Counted from the stretch's first letter, positions 53,301 to 62,760 are shown. The stretch: 64,000 nucleotides of DNA from an uncultured Nonlabens sp. (GCA_947491755.1 CANLKV010000003.1:186001-250000); one strand, 5' to 3'. Notes: generated by a model not told the origin, from the sequence alone. A program made the numbers and translations.

Positions 53301-54349
53301 TGAAAGGTTTGCAATATTTCAATAGAAGAACCATTAGGTGCGGTTAAAATTATGTCCAGATCATCTGTCCAGCTGTGCTCAATGTTCATAAACATTGAGA
53401 TTAAATCTGATGCATTATTGAAAGTTGCGCCTGGACTAAACCCTTCTACTTCTATACAGGTGCTATAGACAGCACCCGTTCCATCAGGTAAAAATGTAAC
53501 GCCTGTTATAGGTCGAGCTGGAATACGCTCAAAAGGAACAGATTGTACGCTGCCTGTAAGTGTTGTACTCTCGCCCAGGCAAATGGTGGCATCTGCAGTT
53601 TCGGTGCCTGTAAAATCTGGATCTGTAGAGACTTGAACAATCAAATCAATCACCTCATCATCAGTGCAACCTGCAGCATCTGTAACTTGAAATTGTACTT
53701 GATAAGATCCAGGATTATTAAAAACTTGTTGTTGGTTCTGACCAGCAACAAATCCAGCTCCTACATTAAAATCCCATTGATATGTTGCTCCCGTTCCATC
53801 TTCAGAAAAAGAGGTTTGGCCATTAAATTGGACGTTTTCTCCCTGACAAATTCGTAAGATACCATCTGGATCAATAGGTGGGACAGTGGTAATTTGCGGT
53901 GTGATCGTCTGGCATGTCTCAATACAGCCACGTGTGGCTTGCCATCCTGCCCCTACACCTGTACTATTGCTTACAAACTCAAAGGTTAAACAGCCACTTG
54001 AATTGGTAGGAGTTGCAGCAATCACGCCAGGAGGCGTTGTCGTGTCAGAAAAGACGACTAATAAAGGTGCGGCTGTAGAGTCCCCATCGTAGACACGCAA
54101 GAAATCACCTGCAGCAATGTCCAATTGGGTAAAATCCATTGAAACTAGATTTGTTGTTCCTGTGGGACAGAATGATACGATTCCAGATTCCCCACCGGAG
54201 TAATCCATACTTGTACCACCGCTATCAGTAAACGTAGCGGGCCCACAGCCTACTGATGTAGAGATTCCCGCTTGTGGCATAGAAATATTAGTTTGGGCCT
54301 GCAGCCAGCCAGCAAATAAAAAAAATAAAGAACTTAATAATAGTTTCAT
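50351..54349 (-). CDS. Large T9SS substrate with type B sorting domain
   Basis: This 1332-residue secreted protein starts MKLLLSSLFFLFAGWLQAQ (signal peptide). A CUB-like domain follows (about 25-145), then a PKD-like domain (about 155-245) and a subtilisin-convertase P-like domain (about 265-450; NIEHSWTDDLDIILTAPNGS, LNGQWCLTVTDN). Six repeats of about 90 residues follow, each with a CDD/CDxxG core and a Cys near its end (such as IVLCDDPSNDGLAVFDLTSQ), then one divergent seventh unit. The C-terminus FTPNFDGFNDTWNV and IYIFDRYGKLLKELDPQG is the type B gliding-associated sorting domain. It is probably a cell-surface or released adhesin. Confidence 0.9.
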   Translation of the reverse strand: MKLLLSSLFFLFAGWLQAQTNISMPQAGISTSVGCGPATFTDSGGTSMDYSGGESGIVSFCPTGTTNLVSMDFTQLDIAAGDFLRVYDGDSTAAPLLVVFSDTTTPPGVIAATPTNSSGCLTFEFVSNSTGVGAGWQATRGCIETCQTITPQITTVPPIDPDGILRICQGENVQFNGQTSFSEDGTGATYQWDFNVGAGFVAGQNQQQVFNNPGSYQVQFQVTDAAGCTDDEVIDLIVQVSTDPDFTGTETADATICLGESTTLTGSVQSVPFERIPARPITGVTFLPDGTGAVYSTCIEVEGFSPGATFNNASDLISMFMNIEHSWTDDLDIILTAPNGSSIEILQTFQSGGEKFLGIPDQSDTPDPPGIGFTYVITEQPVATQTFRNALAALPVRTSLPEGSYQPSDPFSNFIGSSLNGQWCLTVTDNLQLDNGYIFEWGLNFDPARLPANLSFEPTIVREEWQADPTIISTSGNQVTVQPDRTGLVCYTYEIEDSFGCIYTQEICVQVNELPQVQEPIDLLVCDNVGNINTVDLTQNTSLMLTGQNAAQFEVNYYQSLADATASTNPITSPAQYAAPNAPQTIHTTITNRTTGCSIIRNFEVSINQAIFNAASNIVLCDDPSNDGLAVFDLTSQNTTIIGSQDPATVVVTFHRSIEDANTGVNPITDPANYVIENAPQQNIFVRVENAIDNTCFDTGSFQIILGPNPVANTISDFQICDDAGNNGRAIFDLSTRDIELLGTQDPAIFEVSYYLSITDANSRQNPLNKFSFENTSNPQTIIARIDSRLNNACFDTTTVDLSVGSVINVTGPPPIVVCDDPSGDGLENVDLSINENIILNGANPANFIITYHQTAAAANGGIDPLPTTITVDQAATDIYVRVEGRTNGCAATTQFTVEFNAVPNTTAVNILQACDQNGDGSTIFELGTQIEQIIDGQTGVQVTFFETLPEAITGANPLNERYSSLQTNQTIFYRSEFTATGCFTTGSFVLQSIAPPVAGTPDTVILCDPGTGVINYNLDNSSAQIINGQPDATVTYYATQLDAFNATAPLDLSFNYRESVVVYARLETAASECFDVVALPLEFGELPVSQLPNQTVLCRDAQGVLVDGPAVLNTGLNAVDFNFEWRLNGQLVVGESQPILTTEQPGDYEVVITDAVTQCSITDTANVRYSGPPEDFEINVVTAPFEDNHRIEITAQGPDTYWYQLDDGLYQDNPVFYDVTPGLHTITLAERNGCGAITTEVFVFGYPRFFTPNFDGFNDTWNVEAGDRLPILRIYIFDRYGKLLKELDPQGSGWDGTFLGELMPSSDYWFRLEYEFDGQSGEATGHFTLKR

Positions 54350-54472
54350 AAACAATCCCTCCTCAATTGAAAGCCAGCCTGTAAATATCTAAATTTAAGA
54401 TAGGTAAAAAAAACGAATGAAAGTTACTTTTAGTCTGTCAGACATATACTCGGTGCTTACATCCTTAATACG

Positions 54473-54480
54473 TAAATTTG
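54473..54480 (+). promoter_or_regulatory. -7 promoter element TAAATTTG for folE
   Basis: TAAATTTG fits TAnnTTTG, 40 nt upstream of the folE ATG. No -33 TTG was found at the expected spacing. Confidence 0.45.
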
Positions 54481-54520
54481 CACTACTTTAAAAATTAGGC
54501 AATTCTAGCGCCACAATCCT

Positions 54521-55198
54521 ATGAAAATAGAAGATATATCAAATCACACAGAAGATCACGATCATGATCATTTATCATCTAATGAGCAAACACCATTGCG
54601 ACCAGATGCATTTGCACTTTCTGATCAAGAAAAAATAGAGTCCATTAAAAAAGATGTTCATCATATTCTAGAAACTCTAGGTATGGACATGACAGACGAC
54701 AGCTTGAAAGGTACTCCCAACCGTGTTGCAAAGATGTTTGTAAATGAAATCTTTGGTGGTATAAGACCTCAAATGAAACCCAGTGCCTCAACTTTTGAAA
54801 ATAAATATAAGTACAATGAGATGCTGGTAGAAAAAAATATTGTGGTCTATTCTACTTGCGAGCATCACCTGCTCCCTATTGTGGGACGCGCACACGTCGC
54901 TTATATATCAAACGGTAATGTGGTAGGTCTTTCAAAAATGAACCGAATAGTGGATTTTTATGCAAAGCGCCCGCAAGTACAAGAGCGCCTCAACATTCAA
55001 ATAGTTAGAGAGCTACAACAAGTTCTCAATACACAGGATGTCGCTTGTGTTATAGATGCCAAGCATCTATGTGTCAACAGTCGCGGTATCAAAGACATTG
55101 AAAGTAGCACGGTCACTGGAGAATTTGGTGGTAGATTCAAGGATATTCAGGTCAAGCGTGAGTTCCTTGATTACATAAAGATGGACACTAAATTTTAA
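54521..55198 (+). CDS. folE: GTP cyclohydrolase I
   Basis: This 225-residue enzyme converts GTP to dihydroneopterin triphosphate, the first step of folate synthesis, and pairs functionally with folP at 35.5 kb. The motifs are TPNRVAKMFVNEIFGG, VYSTCEHHLLPIVGRAHVAY with zinc-binding Cys and His, GLSKMNRIVDFYAKRPQVQER and the second Cys in KHLCVNSRGI. The first 30 residues are His/Asp-rich (TEDHDHDHLSS) and could bind metal. It is monocistronic. Confidence 0.96.
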   Translation: MKIEDISNHTEDHDHDHLSSNEQTPLRPDAFALSDQEKIESIKKDVHHILETLGMDMTDDSLKGTPNRVAKMFVNEIFGGIRPQMKPSASTFENKYKYNEMLVEKNIVVYSTCEHHLLPIVGRAHVAYISNGNVVGLSKMNRIVDFYAKRPQVQERLNIQIVRELQQVLNTQDVACVIDAKHLCVNSRGIKDIESSTVTGEFGGRFKDIQVKREFLDYIKMDTKF

Positions 55199-55226
55199 AT
55201 AAAGCAATGCAGCGGTTCATGTAGTC

Positions 55227-55242
55227 CGCTTTCGCGAAAGCG
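55227..55242. repeat. 16-bp palindrome, copy 13
   Basis: Perfect 16-mer in the folE-cysS spacer, 34 nt upstream of cysS. Confidence 0.95.
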
Positions 55243-55276
55243 TAACTCCCCAATTAATTATCTACAAAAATTTATC

Positions 55277-56764
55277 ATGGCCCTATATAACAAACAGCAA
55301 CTGCGACTTTACAACTCCATAGATGGAGAAAAGCAAGTTTTTAAACCCATTCACGAGGGACGCATAGGCATGTATGTTTGTGGACCAACCGTTTACAGCA
55401 ATGTCCACCTAGGTAATTGCAGAACCTTTATAAGTTTTGACATGATTTATAGGTACCTCTCTCACCTGGGATATAAGGTGCGCTATGTGCGTAATATCAC
55501 AGACGCAGGCCACCTGACTGACGATGCTGACGCTGGGGAAGATAAAATTTCAAAAAAAGCTAGGCTAGAACAACTAGAACCTATGGAGGTGGTACAGCAG
55601 TATACCCTGGACTTTCATAATGTGATGAAGCGATTCAATTGCCACCCGCCTAGTATTGAACCCACGGCGACGGGTCATATAGTGGAACAAATTGAGATCA
55701 TAAAAACTATTCTGGATAAAGGATATGCCTATGAGCGTAATGGCTCTATTTACTTTGACGTTCTAAAGTTTAATGAAGATCATCATTATGGAAAATTAAG
55801 TGGTCGCAATCTGGAAGACATGATTGCAAACACAAGAGAACTGGCCTCACAAAGCGAGAAAGAAAATGCACAGGATTTTGCACTATGGAAAAAAGCATCG
55901 CCAGAACATATCATGCGCTGGCCTAGTCCATGGGGCGATGGTTTTCCTGGATGGCACCTGGAATGTACTGTAATGAGCTCGAAATATCTAGGGGAAACAT
56001 TTGATATTCACGGTGGTGGTATGGATTTAAAATTCCCACATCATGAGTGTGAGATTGCACAGGGAGAGGCTGCTCACGGTCATAGTCCAGTCAACTACTG
56101 GCTGCATGCAAACATGCTTACCTTAGAAGGTAAAAAAATGTCAAAATCTACTGGTAACTCCATCCTCCCGGAAGAGTTATTTACTGGTGACAACGATTTT
56201 ATGGAAAAACCTTTTTCTCCAGCAGTGATAAGGTTTTTTATGATGCAAGCACATTATAGATCGATTCTCGATTTTAGTAACGACGCCATTCTTGCTGCAG
56301 AGAAAGGGCTGCATCGATTGCAAGAAGGCATCAAGGTGTTACAGCAATTGCCTGCATCAAAGGAAAGCAGTGTGGACATTAATAAATGGGTACAGGATTG
56401 CTACAATGCAATGAACGATGATTTTAACACGCCTATATTAATTGCAGAATTATTTGAAGGGGTCAAAATTATTCACGCCATTAAAGATGGTAATGAAACG
56501 ATAACTGCTGCTGACCTAAAATTATTAGAAGAAAAAATGACGGCGTTTTTGATCGACGTTTTAGGTATAGAGAATAATATCGCTGCTGCAACCACTGGGG
56601 CATCAAAGCATATAGATGCTGCTATGAAGCTTATCATTGATTTGCGTGCTACCGCCAGAGCTCGTAAAGATTGGGAGACTAGCGATAAAATAAGGGATGA
56701 ACTTGCTGCCGCTGGTATTCAATTGAAAGATGGTGCAGACGGAACAACTTTTACTACAAACTGA
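55277..56764 (+). CDS. cysS: Cysteinyl-tRNA synthetase
   Basis: This 495-residue class I synthetase charges tRNA-Cys. It has [20 protein letters not shown] with the zinc-binding Cys and a HIGH variant (HLGN), [20 protein letters not shown] with further zinc ligands, and the KMSKS loop in [14 protein letters not shown]. The C-terminal helical anticodon-binding region is present and the length is normal. Confidence 0.97.
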   Translation: MALYNKQQLRLYNSIDGEKQVFKPIHEGRIGMYVCGPTVYSNVHLGNCRTFISFDMIYRYLSHLGYKVRYVRNITDAGHLTDDADAGEDKISKKARLEQLEPMEVVQQYTLDFHNVMKRFNCHPPSIEPTATGHIVEQIEIIKTILDKGYAYERNGSIYFDVLKFNEDHHYGKLSGRNLEDMIANTRELASQSEKENAQDFALWKKASPEHIMRWPSPWGDGFPGWHLECTVMSSKYLGETFDIHGGGMDLKFPHHECEIAQGEAAHGHSPVNYWLHANMLTLEGKKMSKSTGNSILPEELFTGDNDFMEKPFSPAVIRFFMMQAHYRSILDFSNDAILAAEKGLHRLQEGIKVLQQLPASKESSVDINKWVQDCYNAMNDDFNTPILIAELFEGVKIIHAIKDGNETITAADLKLLEEKMTAFLIDVLGIENNIAAATTGASKHIDAAMKLIIDLRATARARKDWETSDKIRDELAAAGIQLKDGADGTTFTTN

Positions 56765-56842
56765 TGCAGTCAGGTTATAAAAATCACATTTTAAAATCAC
56801 TATAGAGATTTAAAAATGATCACTTACCTGGCTATGATATTT

Positions 56843-57079
56843 ATGAAAAACCACAAGAAAGTTTCTATAGCCGCACGATTGATGATGTATCTGGTACGCT
56901 TTTATCAGACAGCAATTTCTCCATTCACTCCCGCCACGTGCAGGTATCAACCCACTTGTTCACACTATACCATGGAAGCTCTAAACAAGCATGGATTTAT
57001 AAAAGGGGGATGGTATAGCATCAAGCGTATCACCAGTTGCCATCCATGGGGCGGCAAGGGATACGACCCAGTGCCTTAA
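56843..57079 (+). CDS. yidD: Membrane protein insertion efficiency factor YidD
   Basis: This 78-residue protein has [29 protein letters not shown] and [16 protein letters not shown], the diagnostic YidD motifs. In E. coli it assists YidC-dependent insertion. An open frame begins at 56816; MKNHKKVS at 56843 gives the normal family length. It is followed by lgt after 69 nt. Confidence 0.93.
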   Translation: MKNHKKVSIAARLMMYLVRFYQTAISPFTPATCRYQPTCSHYTMEALNKHGFIKGGWYSIKRITSCHPWGGKGYDPVP

Positions 57080-57148
57080 GTTAACCGCCTGGGTATTAAA
57101 AAGAGCTAATTATAAGTAGTATTTTAGCAGTAATTAAAGTACAATTCA

Positions 57149-58084
57149 ATGCTATTACCGCTTAAGGTTATCTGGAACCCGCTTGAGGGTATCGATCTAG
57201 GATTTTTTACCATTCATTTTTACAGCTTATCTTATGTGATTGCTTTTGTTCTAGGCTGGTACATCATCAAACCTATTTTTACAAAGGATGGAATCCATCA
57301 CGATAAATTAGACCCTCTATTTATGTATACGGTGATAGGCTGTCTGGCTGGAGCTCGTATAGGGCATTATTTATTTTATGAGACCGCTGTATTGTTTGAA
57401 GATCCACTTCATGTTTTCCTTCCTTTCAGGCTCAGCCCTTTTGAATGGACTGGCTTTGCAGGCATGGCTAGCCATGGTGCTGCCATAGGTATTATTATTG
57501 CTATGTTTTTTTACAGTCGTAAACATTTACAAAAAAATATGCTGTGGATCTTGGATCGCATTGTAATCCCTACAGCAATAGGTGGTTGTTTTGTAAGATT
57601 AGGGAACTTAATGAATAGCGAGATTGTAGGCAAAATAACAAATGTAGACTGGGCCTTTAAATTTGTTAGAGACACATCAGATCCTGCCGTGCGAGACGCC
57701 TTATATACGATAGGGATCAAGGATACAGATAAGGCTATCAACGCCCTAGTAAATGACCCACAGTATGCTAGTTTACTAGAAAGCATCCCGTGGCGACACC
57801 CTAGTCAGATTTATGAAGCATTAGGCTATGCTTGTTTATTTGTCATCTTATATCTGGTATATTGGAAAACAGATAAAAAGGAAAAGTTAGGGTACATACT
57901 CGGTTTGTTTTTTGTGTTGTTATTTACAATTCGCTTTTTTGTAGAATTTGTAAAAATCAAACAGGTAGAAGGCGGCGACGAATTCATTTTTGGCTTGAAT
58001 ACCGGGCAAATGTTGAGTATTCCATTTATAATTCTAGGCCTTGTATTGATGTTTAGACCACAGGGATGGTTTGAAAAAAGATAA
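57149..58084 (+). CDS. lgt: Prolipoprotein diacylglyceryl transferase
   Basis: This 311-residue inner-membrane enzyme attaches diacylglycerol to lipobox Cys, the first step for all lipoproteins noted in this window. It has seven transmembrane helices, the GARIGHYLFYE segment, the signature CFVRLGNLMNSEIVGK with the essential Arg and Asn, and PSQIYEALGY near the end. It is terminated by a hairpin. Confidence 0.95.
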   Translation: MLLPLKVIWNPLEGIDLGFFTIHFYSLSYVIAFVLGWYIIKPIFTKDGIHHDKLDPLFMYTVIGCLAGARIGHYLFYETAVLFEDPLHVFLPFRLSPFEWTGFAGMASHGAAIGIIIAMFFYSRKHLQKNMLWILDRIVIPTAIGGCFVRLGNLMNSEIVGKITNVDWAFKFVRDTSDPAVRDALYTIGIKDTDKAINALVNDPQYASLLESIPWRHPSQIYEALGYACLFVILYLVYWKTDKKEKLGYILGLFFVLLFTIRFFVEFVKIKQVEGGDEFIFGLNTGQMLSIPFIILGLVLMFRPQGWFEKR

Positions 58085-58107
58085 TTTATATACAACGACG
58101 ACTAGAT

Positions 58108-58137
58108 AAAAAAGCCTTTCTCTGAAAGGCTTTTTTT
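58108..58137 (+). terminator. Intrinsic terminator after lgt
   Basis: Stem AAAGCCTTTC/GAAAGGCTTT (58111-58120/58124-58133, loop TCT) with a following T-run and a preceding A-run. Confidence 0.9.
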
Positions 58138-58373
58138 ATACTAAAACTTGTTCTTGCATAGCACAACTCTGTTGAACATGCGATGTAATGGCTATTGCCT
58201 CTAGCAAATCATTATACCATAAAGATTACAGGTTTATTCAGATGCACATACTTATTACTAAGCTTTAACCAGGATTAATGGAGCAAAGCGCAATCTCCAA
58301 AAGATTACCTAGTAGGAGTACTGACAAGAGTCTGTTATCTTAAATGCGGCACAGGCCGATATTCTAATCGCTC

Positions 58374-58409
58374 AATAAAAAATCCGAGCCATTTAAACGA
58401 CTCGGATTT
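58374..58409 (-). terminator. Intrinsic terminator for secDF
   Basis: Stem AAATCCGAG/CTCGGATTT (58380-58388/58401-58409) followed on the minus strand by a T-run. The spacer 58138-58373 shows nothing else I can support. Confidence 0.85.
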
Positions 58410-58436
58410 CAATATAACTAGTGATTGTATACCTAA

Positions 58437-61400
58437 CTACTCAGTTTTACTTTCCAAAGCTTTACGTGGTCTGTCTTTTGATCTTTTCAAAGAATCAAAC
58501 ATAATAGGAGTCGCTATAAATACTGATGAATATGTACCTACAATAACACCTATTATCAAGGCAAACATAAATCCTCGGATAGATTCACCACCAAAGGTGA
58601 AAATAGCAAGTAATACGATTAAGGTAGTTAACGAGGTATTCAACGTACGAGATATAGTACTGCTTATCGCTCCATTAACGGTGCGCCCAAATTTCCAATT
58701 GGTTTTTTCGGCTATGAACTCTCGTATTCTATCAAATACTACCACTGTATCGTTTAATGAATAACCGATTACCGTAAGAATAGCAGCAATAAACGCCTGG
58801 TCAATCTCCATATTAAACGGCATGATTTTGTACGTTAATGAGAAGATCCCTAATACAATAATCACATCATGGAACACAGCGGCAACTGCACCCAGAGAGA
58901 ACTGCCATCTACGGAAGCGTATCAAAATATACAAGAACACTACGATCAATGACCCAAAAATCGCATAAAGAGAACCTGTCAAGATATCATCTGCAATGGT
59001 AGGACCTACCTGGAAGTTTGACATGATACCATAATCCTTCTCCTGCTCGCTTACATCTGCAAACTCCTCTTGCGTCATACCTTCTGGTAAAAATTGCTTT
59101 AGAGCATTAAATAGCTTTGCTTCAATCTCTGGACTCACCTCGCTATCATCACCCTCAATTTTGTATTTAGTACTGATAGCAAGTTGGTTTTCTGCACCAT
59201 AAGTTTTTGCCTCTGCACTTCCAAAAACTTCTGGGTCACTCAAAATACTCGTTACCTCTGTAGCATTCATATCCTGCTCAAATCTTATCGTGTATTTACG
59301 ACCACCTGTGAAATCAATACCAAAGTTCAACTGCAAGGTTACTAGCGATACGATACTGATAATTATTGCCACAGCCGAAATTGCATAGGCTGTTTTTCTC
59401 TTCTTAAGAAAATCAATATCAACGTTACTAAACCAGTTTTTAGTTACTGCTGTACTGAATGCTATTGATTTACCATTTTTACCATAACCATCAATAAATA
59501 ATCGTGTGATGAATACCGCAGTGAATAAAGAGGTCAAAATACCGATCATTAATGTGGTAGCAAATCCTTGAATAGGACCAGTACCAAAGATGTATAGAAT
59601 CACCGCTGTTAAGAAGGTTGTAATGTTTGCATCAAGTATAGAACTTAAGGCATTGTTGAAACCGTCGCGTATGCTATCTGCTTGTGACTTCCCTTTAGCT
59701 AACTCCTCGCGAATGCGCTCAAAAATAAGAACATTAGCATCTACAGAGATACCTATGGTAAGTACGATACCTGCAATACCAGGTAAGGTTAATACGGCTC
59801 CAAAGGATGCTAGAGCTCCAAAGATGAAGAGAATGTTTACTAGCAAAGCTATATCTGCATACAGACCAGCTCTACCATAATAGAAAAACATCCACACCAG
59901 TACCAGTAATAGGGCCAGACCAAAAGATGCAAGTCCTGCATTAATCGATTCTTGTCCTAATGATGGACCTATAATTTCCTTCTGGATAATTTCTGCACGT
60001 GCAGGAAGTTTACCAGCTTTAAGAACGGTAGCGAGATCTTCTGCCTCAGCTACACTAAAATCTCCAGATATCTGACTATTACCTCCGGCAATAGGACCGT
60101 CATTAATTCCAGGGGCACTGTATACTGTGTTATCCAGCACAACTGCCACCTGTGTTTGATTTTGAAAAGCTTCGGTAGTCATGTCTTCCCAGATCTTCGC
60201 ACCTTCACTATTCATAGACATACTAACGATTACTTTACCGTTAATATCATAGTCTTGCTTTGCATTTGTAATAACACCACCAGAAAGCGGTGCCTCTCCT
60301 TGACCATTAGAACGGATTGCGTACAAATCAATCAGCTCATAACCTAACTCTTCGTTAAGCTCAGGACGTCCCCACGCAAATTTCACATAACGCTGTGATG
60401 GATCTAGTTTAGCTCTAGCTTGATCATCATTTAAATAGTCTGAGATTATTTGCTGGTCTGATGCTCTAAAAGTAGCGATGATAGGACCTGCACTGTTCCC
60501 AGGTGCTAGCACTCTAGACAAAATAGGATTAGCATCAAATTGTGCATCATCCAGTTGATCGATTGATTCTACATCGTCTATACTCGTATCATCATTCAAC
60601 AAATCTTCTAGAGAATTATCCTGGTCCACCTGTTCATCCACGCTTGCTACAGCATCAACCGCAGTGGTATCTACTACCGCATCGCTTTTTTCACTGGCAA
60701 TTTTGTTTGCCCAGTACGTATCTGCAGCCACTAGGTACGGTGCAATCTCTCCTGCTTTGTAAACGTGCCAGAATTCCAACAGGGCAGTACCTACTAACAG
60801 TTGCTCTACCCGCTTGATATCGCGTTCTCCAGGCATCTCAATCAGGATTCTACCAGTGTTACCTAGCTGCTGGATGTTAGGCTGTGTGGTACCAAATTTA
60901 TCGATACGTTTTCTCAATACATCAAATGCACTGACCATGTAAGATTGAAGCTCTTCTCTTAAAACGGGCTCTACATCGCTATTTGACATATCAAAATCAA
61001 TGCGGCCTTCCATTTCTTGGTTAGCAAAAATATCTGGTGATGCAAGTTGCGCGCCGTCAATAGCATTAAACTCTTCAATGAAATAGTCAAAGTAACTTTG
61101 TTGTCCGTCTTTTACACGCTCATCAGCACGATCCAGGGCCGTACGGAAATCGCCATCTGTCGACCCGTCTGCCATTCCTATGAGTAAATCACGTACAGAA
61201 ATTTGAAGAATAACGTTGATACCTCCCTTAAGATCTAGACCTTTTTTAAGCTCGTTGTCTTTTGCAGCTGCATATGTAGTGTAACCACCCCATACATCTT
61301 TTGCTGCAATAGAATCTAGATAGCGTTTTCTTGCCTCCTCAATAAGTGAGGAAGAGTTCTCTGCATCTTGATCTACCACGCGCTCTGCATAAGCCTCTGC

Positions 61401-61502
61401 ATCATTCTCCACTTTATTTGTAATAAATGTGTAGGTAAGTTGATAGATGCTTACAATTGCAAAAATGATCGCAAAAAATCTGATCAGTCCTTTATTTTGC
61501 AT
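58437..61502 (-). CDS. secDF: Fused protein translocase subunit SecDF
   Basis: This 1021-residue inner-membrane protein joins SecD and SecF, which use the proton gradient to help export through SecYEG. The SecD part has LDLKGGINVILQI, an Asp-rich insertion at about residues 285-335, the P1-type domain and AGIVLTIGISVDANVLIFERIREE. The SecF part starts near residue 690 and has LNFGIDFTGGRKYTI, GYSLNDTVVVFDRIRE and a basic end. Twelve transmembrane helices are expected. The fusion is usual for Bacteroidota. A good promoter lies upstream. Confidence 0.96.
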   Translation of the reverse strand: MQNKGLIRFFAIIFAIVSIYQLTYTFITNKVENDAEAYAERVVDQDAENSSSLIEEARKRYLDSIAAKDVWGGYTTYAAAKDNELKKGLDLKGGINVILQISVRDLLIGMADGSTDGDFRTALDRADERVKDGQQSYFDYFIEEFNAIDGAQLASPDIFANQEMEGRIDFDMSNSDVEPVLREELQSYMVSAFDVLRKRIDKFGTTQPNIQQLGNTGRILIEMPGERDIKRVEQLLVGTALLEFWHVYKAGEIAPYLVAADTYWANKIASEKSDAVVDTTAVDAVASVDEQVDQDNSLEDLLNDDTSIDDVESIDQLDDAQFDANPILSRVLAPGNSAGPIIATFRASDQQIISDYLNDDQARAKLDPSQRYVKFAWGRPELNEELGYELIDLYAIRSNGQGEAPLSGGVITNAKQDYDINGKVIVSMSMNSEGAKIWEDMTTEAFQNQTQVAVVLDNTVYSAPGINDGPIAGGNSQISGDFSVAEAEDLATVLKAGKLPARAEIIQKEIIGPSLGQESINAGLASFGLALLLVLVWMFFYYGRAGLYADIALLVNILFIFGALASFGAVLTLPGIAGIVLTIGISVDANVLIFERIREELAKGKSQADSIRDGFNNALSSILDANITTFLTAVILYIFGTGPIQGFATTLMIGILTSLFTAVFITRLFIDGYGKNGKSIAFSTAVTKNWFSNVDIDFLKKRKTAYAISAVAIIISIVSLVTLQLNFGIDFTGGRKYTIRFEQDMNATEVTSILSDPEVFGSAEAKTYGAENQLAISTKYKIEGDDSEVSPEIEAKLFNALKQFLPEGMTQEEFADVSEQEKDYGIMSNFQVGPTIADDILTGSLYAIFGSLIVVFLYILIRFRRWQFSLGAVAAVFHDVIIVLGIFSLTYKIMPFNMEIDQAFIAAILTVIGYSLNDTVVVFDRIREFIAEKTNWKFGRTVNGAISSTISRTLNTSLTTLIVLLAIFTFGGESIRGFMFALIIGVIVGTYSSVFIATPIMFDSLKRSKDRPRKALESKTE

Positions 61503-61539
61503 TCTCTAATTCTTTAATTGTTGTTAAATTTTAAACGAG

Positions 61540-61570
61540 CAAATATAGGCTTTCGAGCCTCTTCTAGCAA
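61540..61570 (-). promoter_or_regulatory. Bipartite promoter TTG-N20-TATATTTG for secDF
   Basis: TTG (61568-61570) and TATATTTG (61540-61547) on the minus strand are spaced by 20 nt, as for leucine dehydrogenase, and lie 38 nt upstream of the ATG. Confidence 0.72.
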
Positions 61571-61639
61571 TTAAAATTAATTTACTAACGTCCCTGTCTG
61601 TCAGTAGATTAAAAATTAATTGTTATGCTGTTGGGTTTA

Positions 61640-61655
61640 CGCTTTCGCGAAAGCG
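61640..61655. repeat. 16-bp palindrome, copy 14
   Basis: Perfect 16-mer in the secDF-mdh spacer. Here the symmetry extends by TTA on the left and TAA on the right to 22 bp (61637-61658). Confidence 0.95.
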
Positions 61656-61710
61656 TAATTTACTCAACCACAATAACTCAGCATTAGCCCATTGGACAGA
61701 ATGTCCTTTA

Positions 61711-61745
61711 TTCAAAAAAAAACCGCCCCAAAGGACGGTTTTTAT
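61711..61745 (-). terminator. Intrinsic terminator for mdh
   Basis: Stem around AAAACCG/CGGTTTT (61719-61725/61736-61742), extended with one mismatch, followed on the minus strand by a long T-run. Confidence 0.85.
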
Positions 61746-61765
61746 TTAAACGAACACAGCAGTGT

Positions 61766-62686
61766 TTACAATAAACCATTAGTGGCTTTTACCCCTTCTG
61801 CGCTTTTGTGTAAGTGTTCTTTTTCTGCATCAGTAAGGTTGATTTCTACAATTTTTTCGATACCGTTAGCTCCTAAAACTACTGGTGCCCCTATACATAA
61901 ATCAGAAAGGCCGTACTCACCATCTAGCAGCACACTACATGGGAAAATCTTCTTTTGATCGCATGCAATTGCTTGAACCAGTCCAGAAACCGCTGCTCCT
62001 GGCGCGTACCATGCGCTGGTACCTAGCAATTTTGTAAGCGTTGCGCCACCTACTTTAGTATCTTCTTTCACTTGTTCGAGACGCTCATCAGACAAGAATT
62101 CGCTAACAGGAACACTGTTGCGTGTAGCTAGTCTTGTCAATGGCACCATTCCTGTATCACTGTGCCCGCCTATAACCATACCATCTACATCTGATATAGG
62201 AGCTTCAAGAGCTTCTGCCAGTCTATATTTAAATCGTGCGCTATCTAGTGCACCGCCCATACCTATAATGCGATGTTTAGGCAATCCAGTTACTTGATGT
62301 GCTAGATAGGTCATGGTATCCATCGGGTTGGAAACCACGATCAAAATCACATCTGGTGATTCTTTTACGATACTCTCTGAAACCGATTTTACGATCCCAG
62401 CATTGATTCCTATCAATTCTTCACGAGTCATACCAGGTTTGCGTGGTATTCCTGATGTAATAACGGCAATATGGCTACCAGCAGTCTTAGAATAATCATT
62501 GGTCACACCAGTTATCTTAGTGTCAAAACCATTGAGAGATGCGGTTTGCATCAAGTCCATCGCTTTACCTTCGGCAAAACCTTCTTTGATATCCAGCAAA
62601 ACAACTTCGCTAGCAAAATTCTTGATGGCGATATATTCTGCACAACTTGCGCCTACTGCGCCTGCTCCTACTACGGTAACTTTCAT
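61766..62686 (-). CDS. mdh: Malate dehydrogenase
   Basis: This 306-residue NAD-dependent enzyme interconverts malate and oxaloacetate. The N-terminal Rossmann motif is VTVVGAGAVGASCAEYIA. ITSGIPRKPGMTREELI carries the substrate-binding Arg pair, IVVSNPMDTMTYLA follows, and the catalytic His-Asp lies around GGHSDTGMVPL. The Arg-rich active-site loop fits malate rather than lactate. It is monocistronic, downstream of the gyrB terminator. Confidence 0.95.
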   Translation of the reverse strand: MKVTVVGAGAVGASCAEYIAIKNFASEVVLLDIKEGFAEGKAMDLMQTASLNGFDTKITGVTNDYSKTAGSHIAVITSGIPRKPGMTREELIGINAGIVKSVSESIVKESPDVILIVVSNPMDTMTYLAHQVTGLPKHRIIGMGGALDSARFKYRLAEALEAPISDVDGMVIGGHSDTGMVPLTRLATRNSVPVSEFLSDERLEQVKEDTKVGGATLTKLLGTSAWYAPGAAVSGLVQAIACDQKKIFPCSVLLDGEYGLSDLCIGAPVVLGANGIEKIVEINLTDAEKEHLHKSAEGVKATNGLL

Positions 62687-62752
62687 AATCTCTTTTTAAT
62701 GTATTGATTTTATTAATGATGTACTGCTTTATCATCGCAAAAACAGAACGTT

Positions 62753-62760
62753 CAAAAATA
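62753..62760 (-). promoter_or_regulatory. -7 promoter element TATTTTTG for mdh
   Basis: TATTTTTG on the minus strand fits TAnnTTTG, 66 nt upstream of the mdh ATG. Confidence 0.45.
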
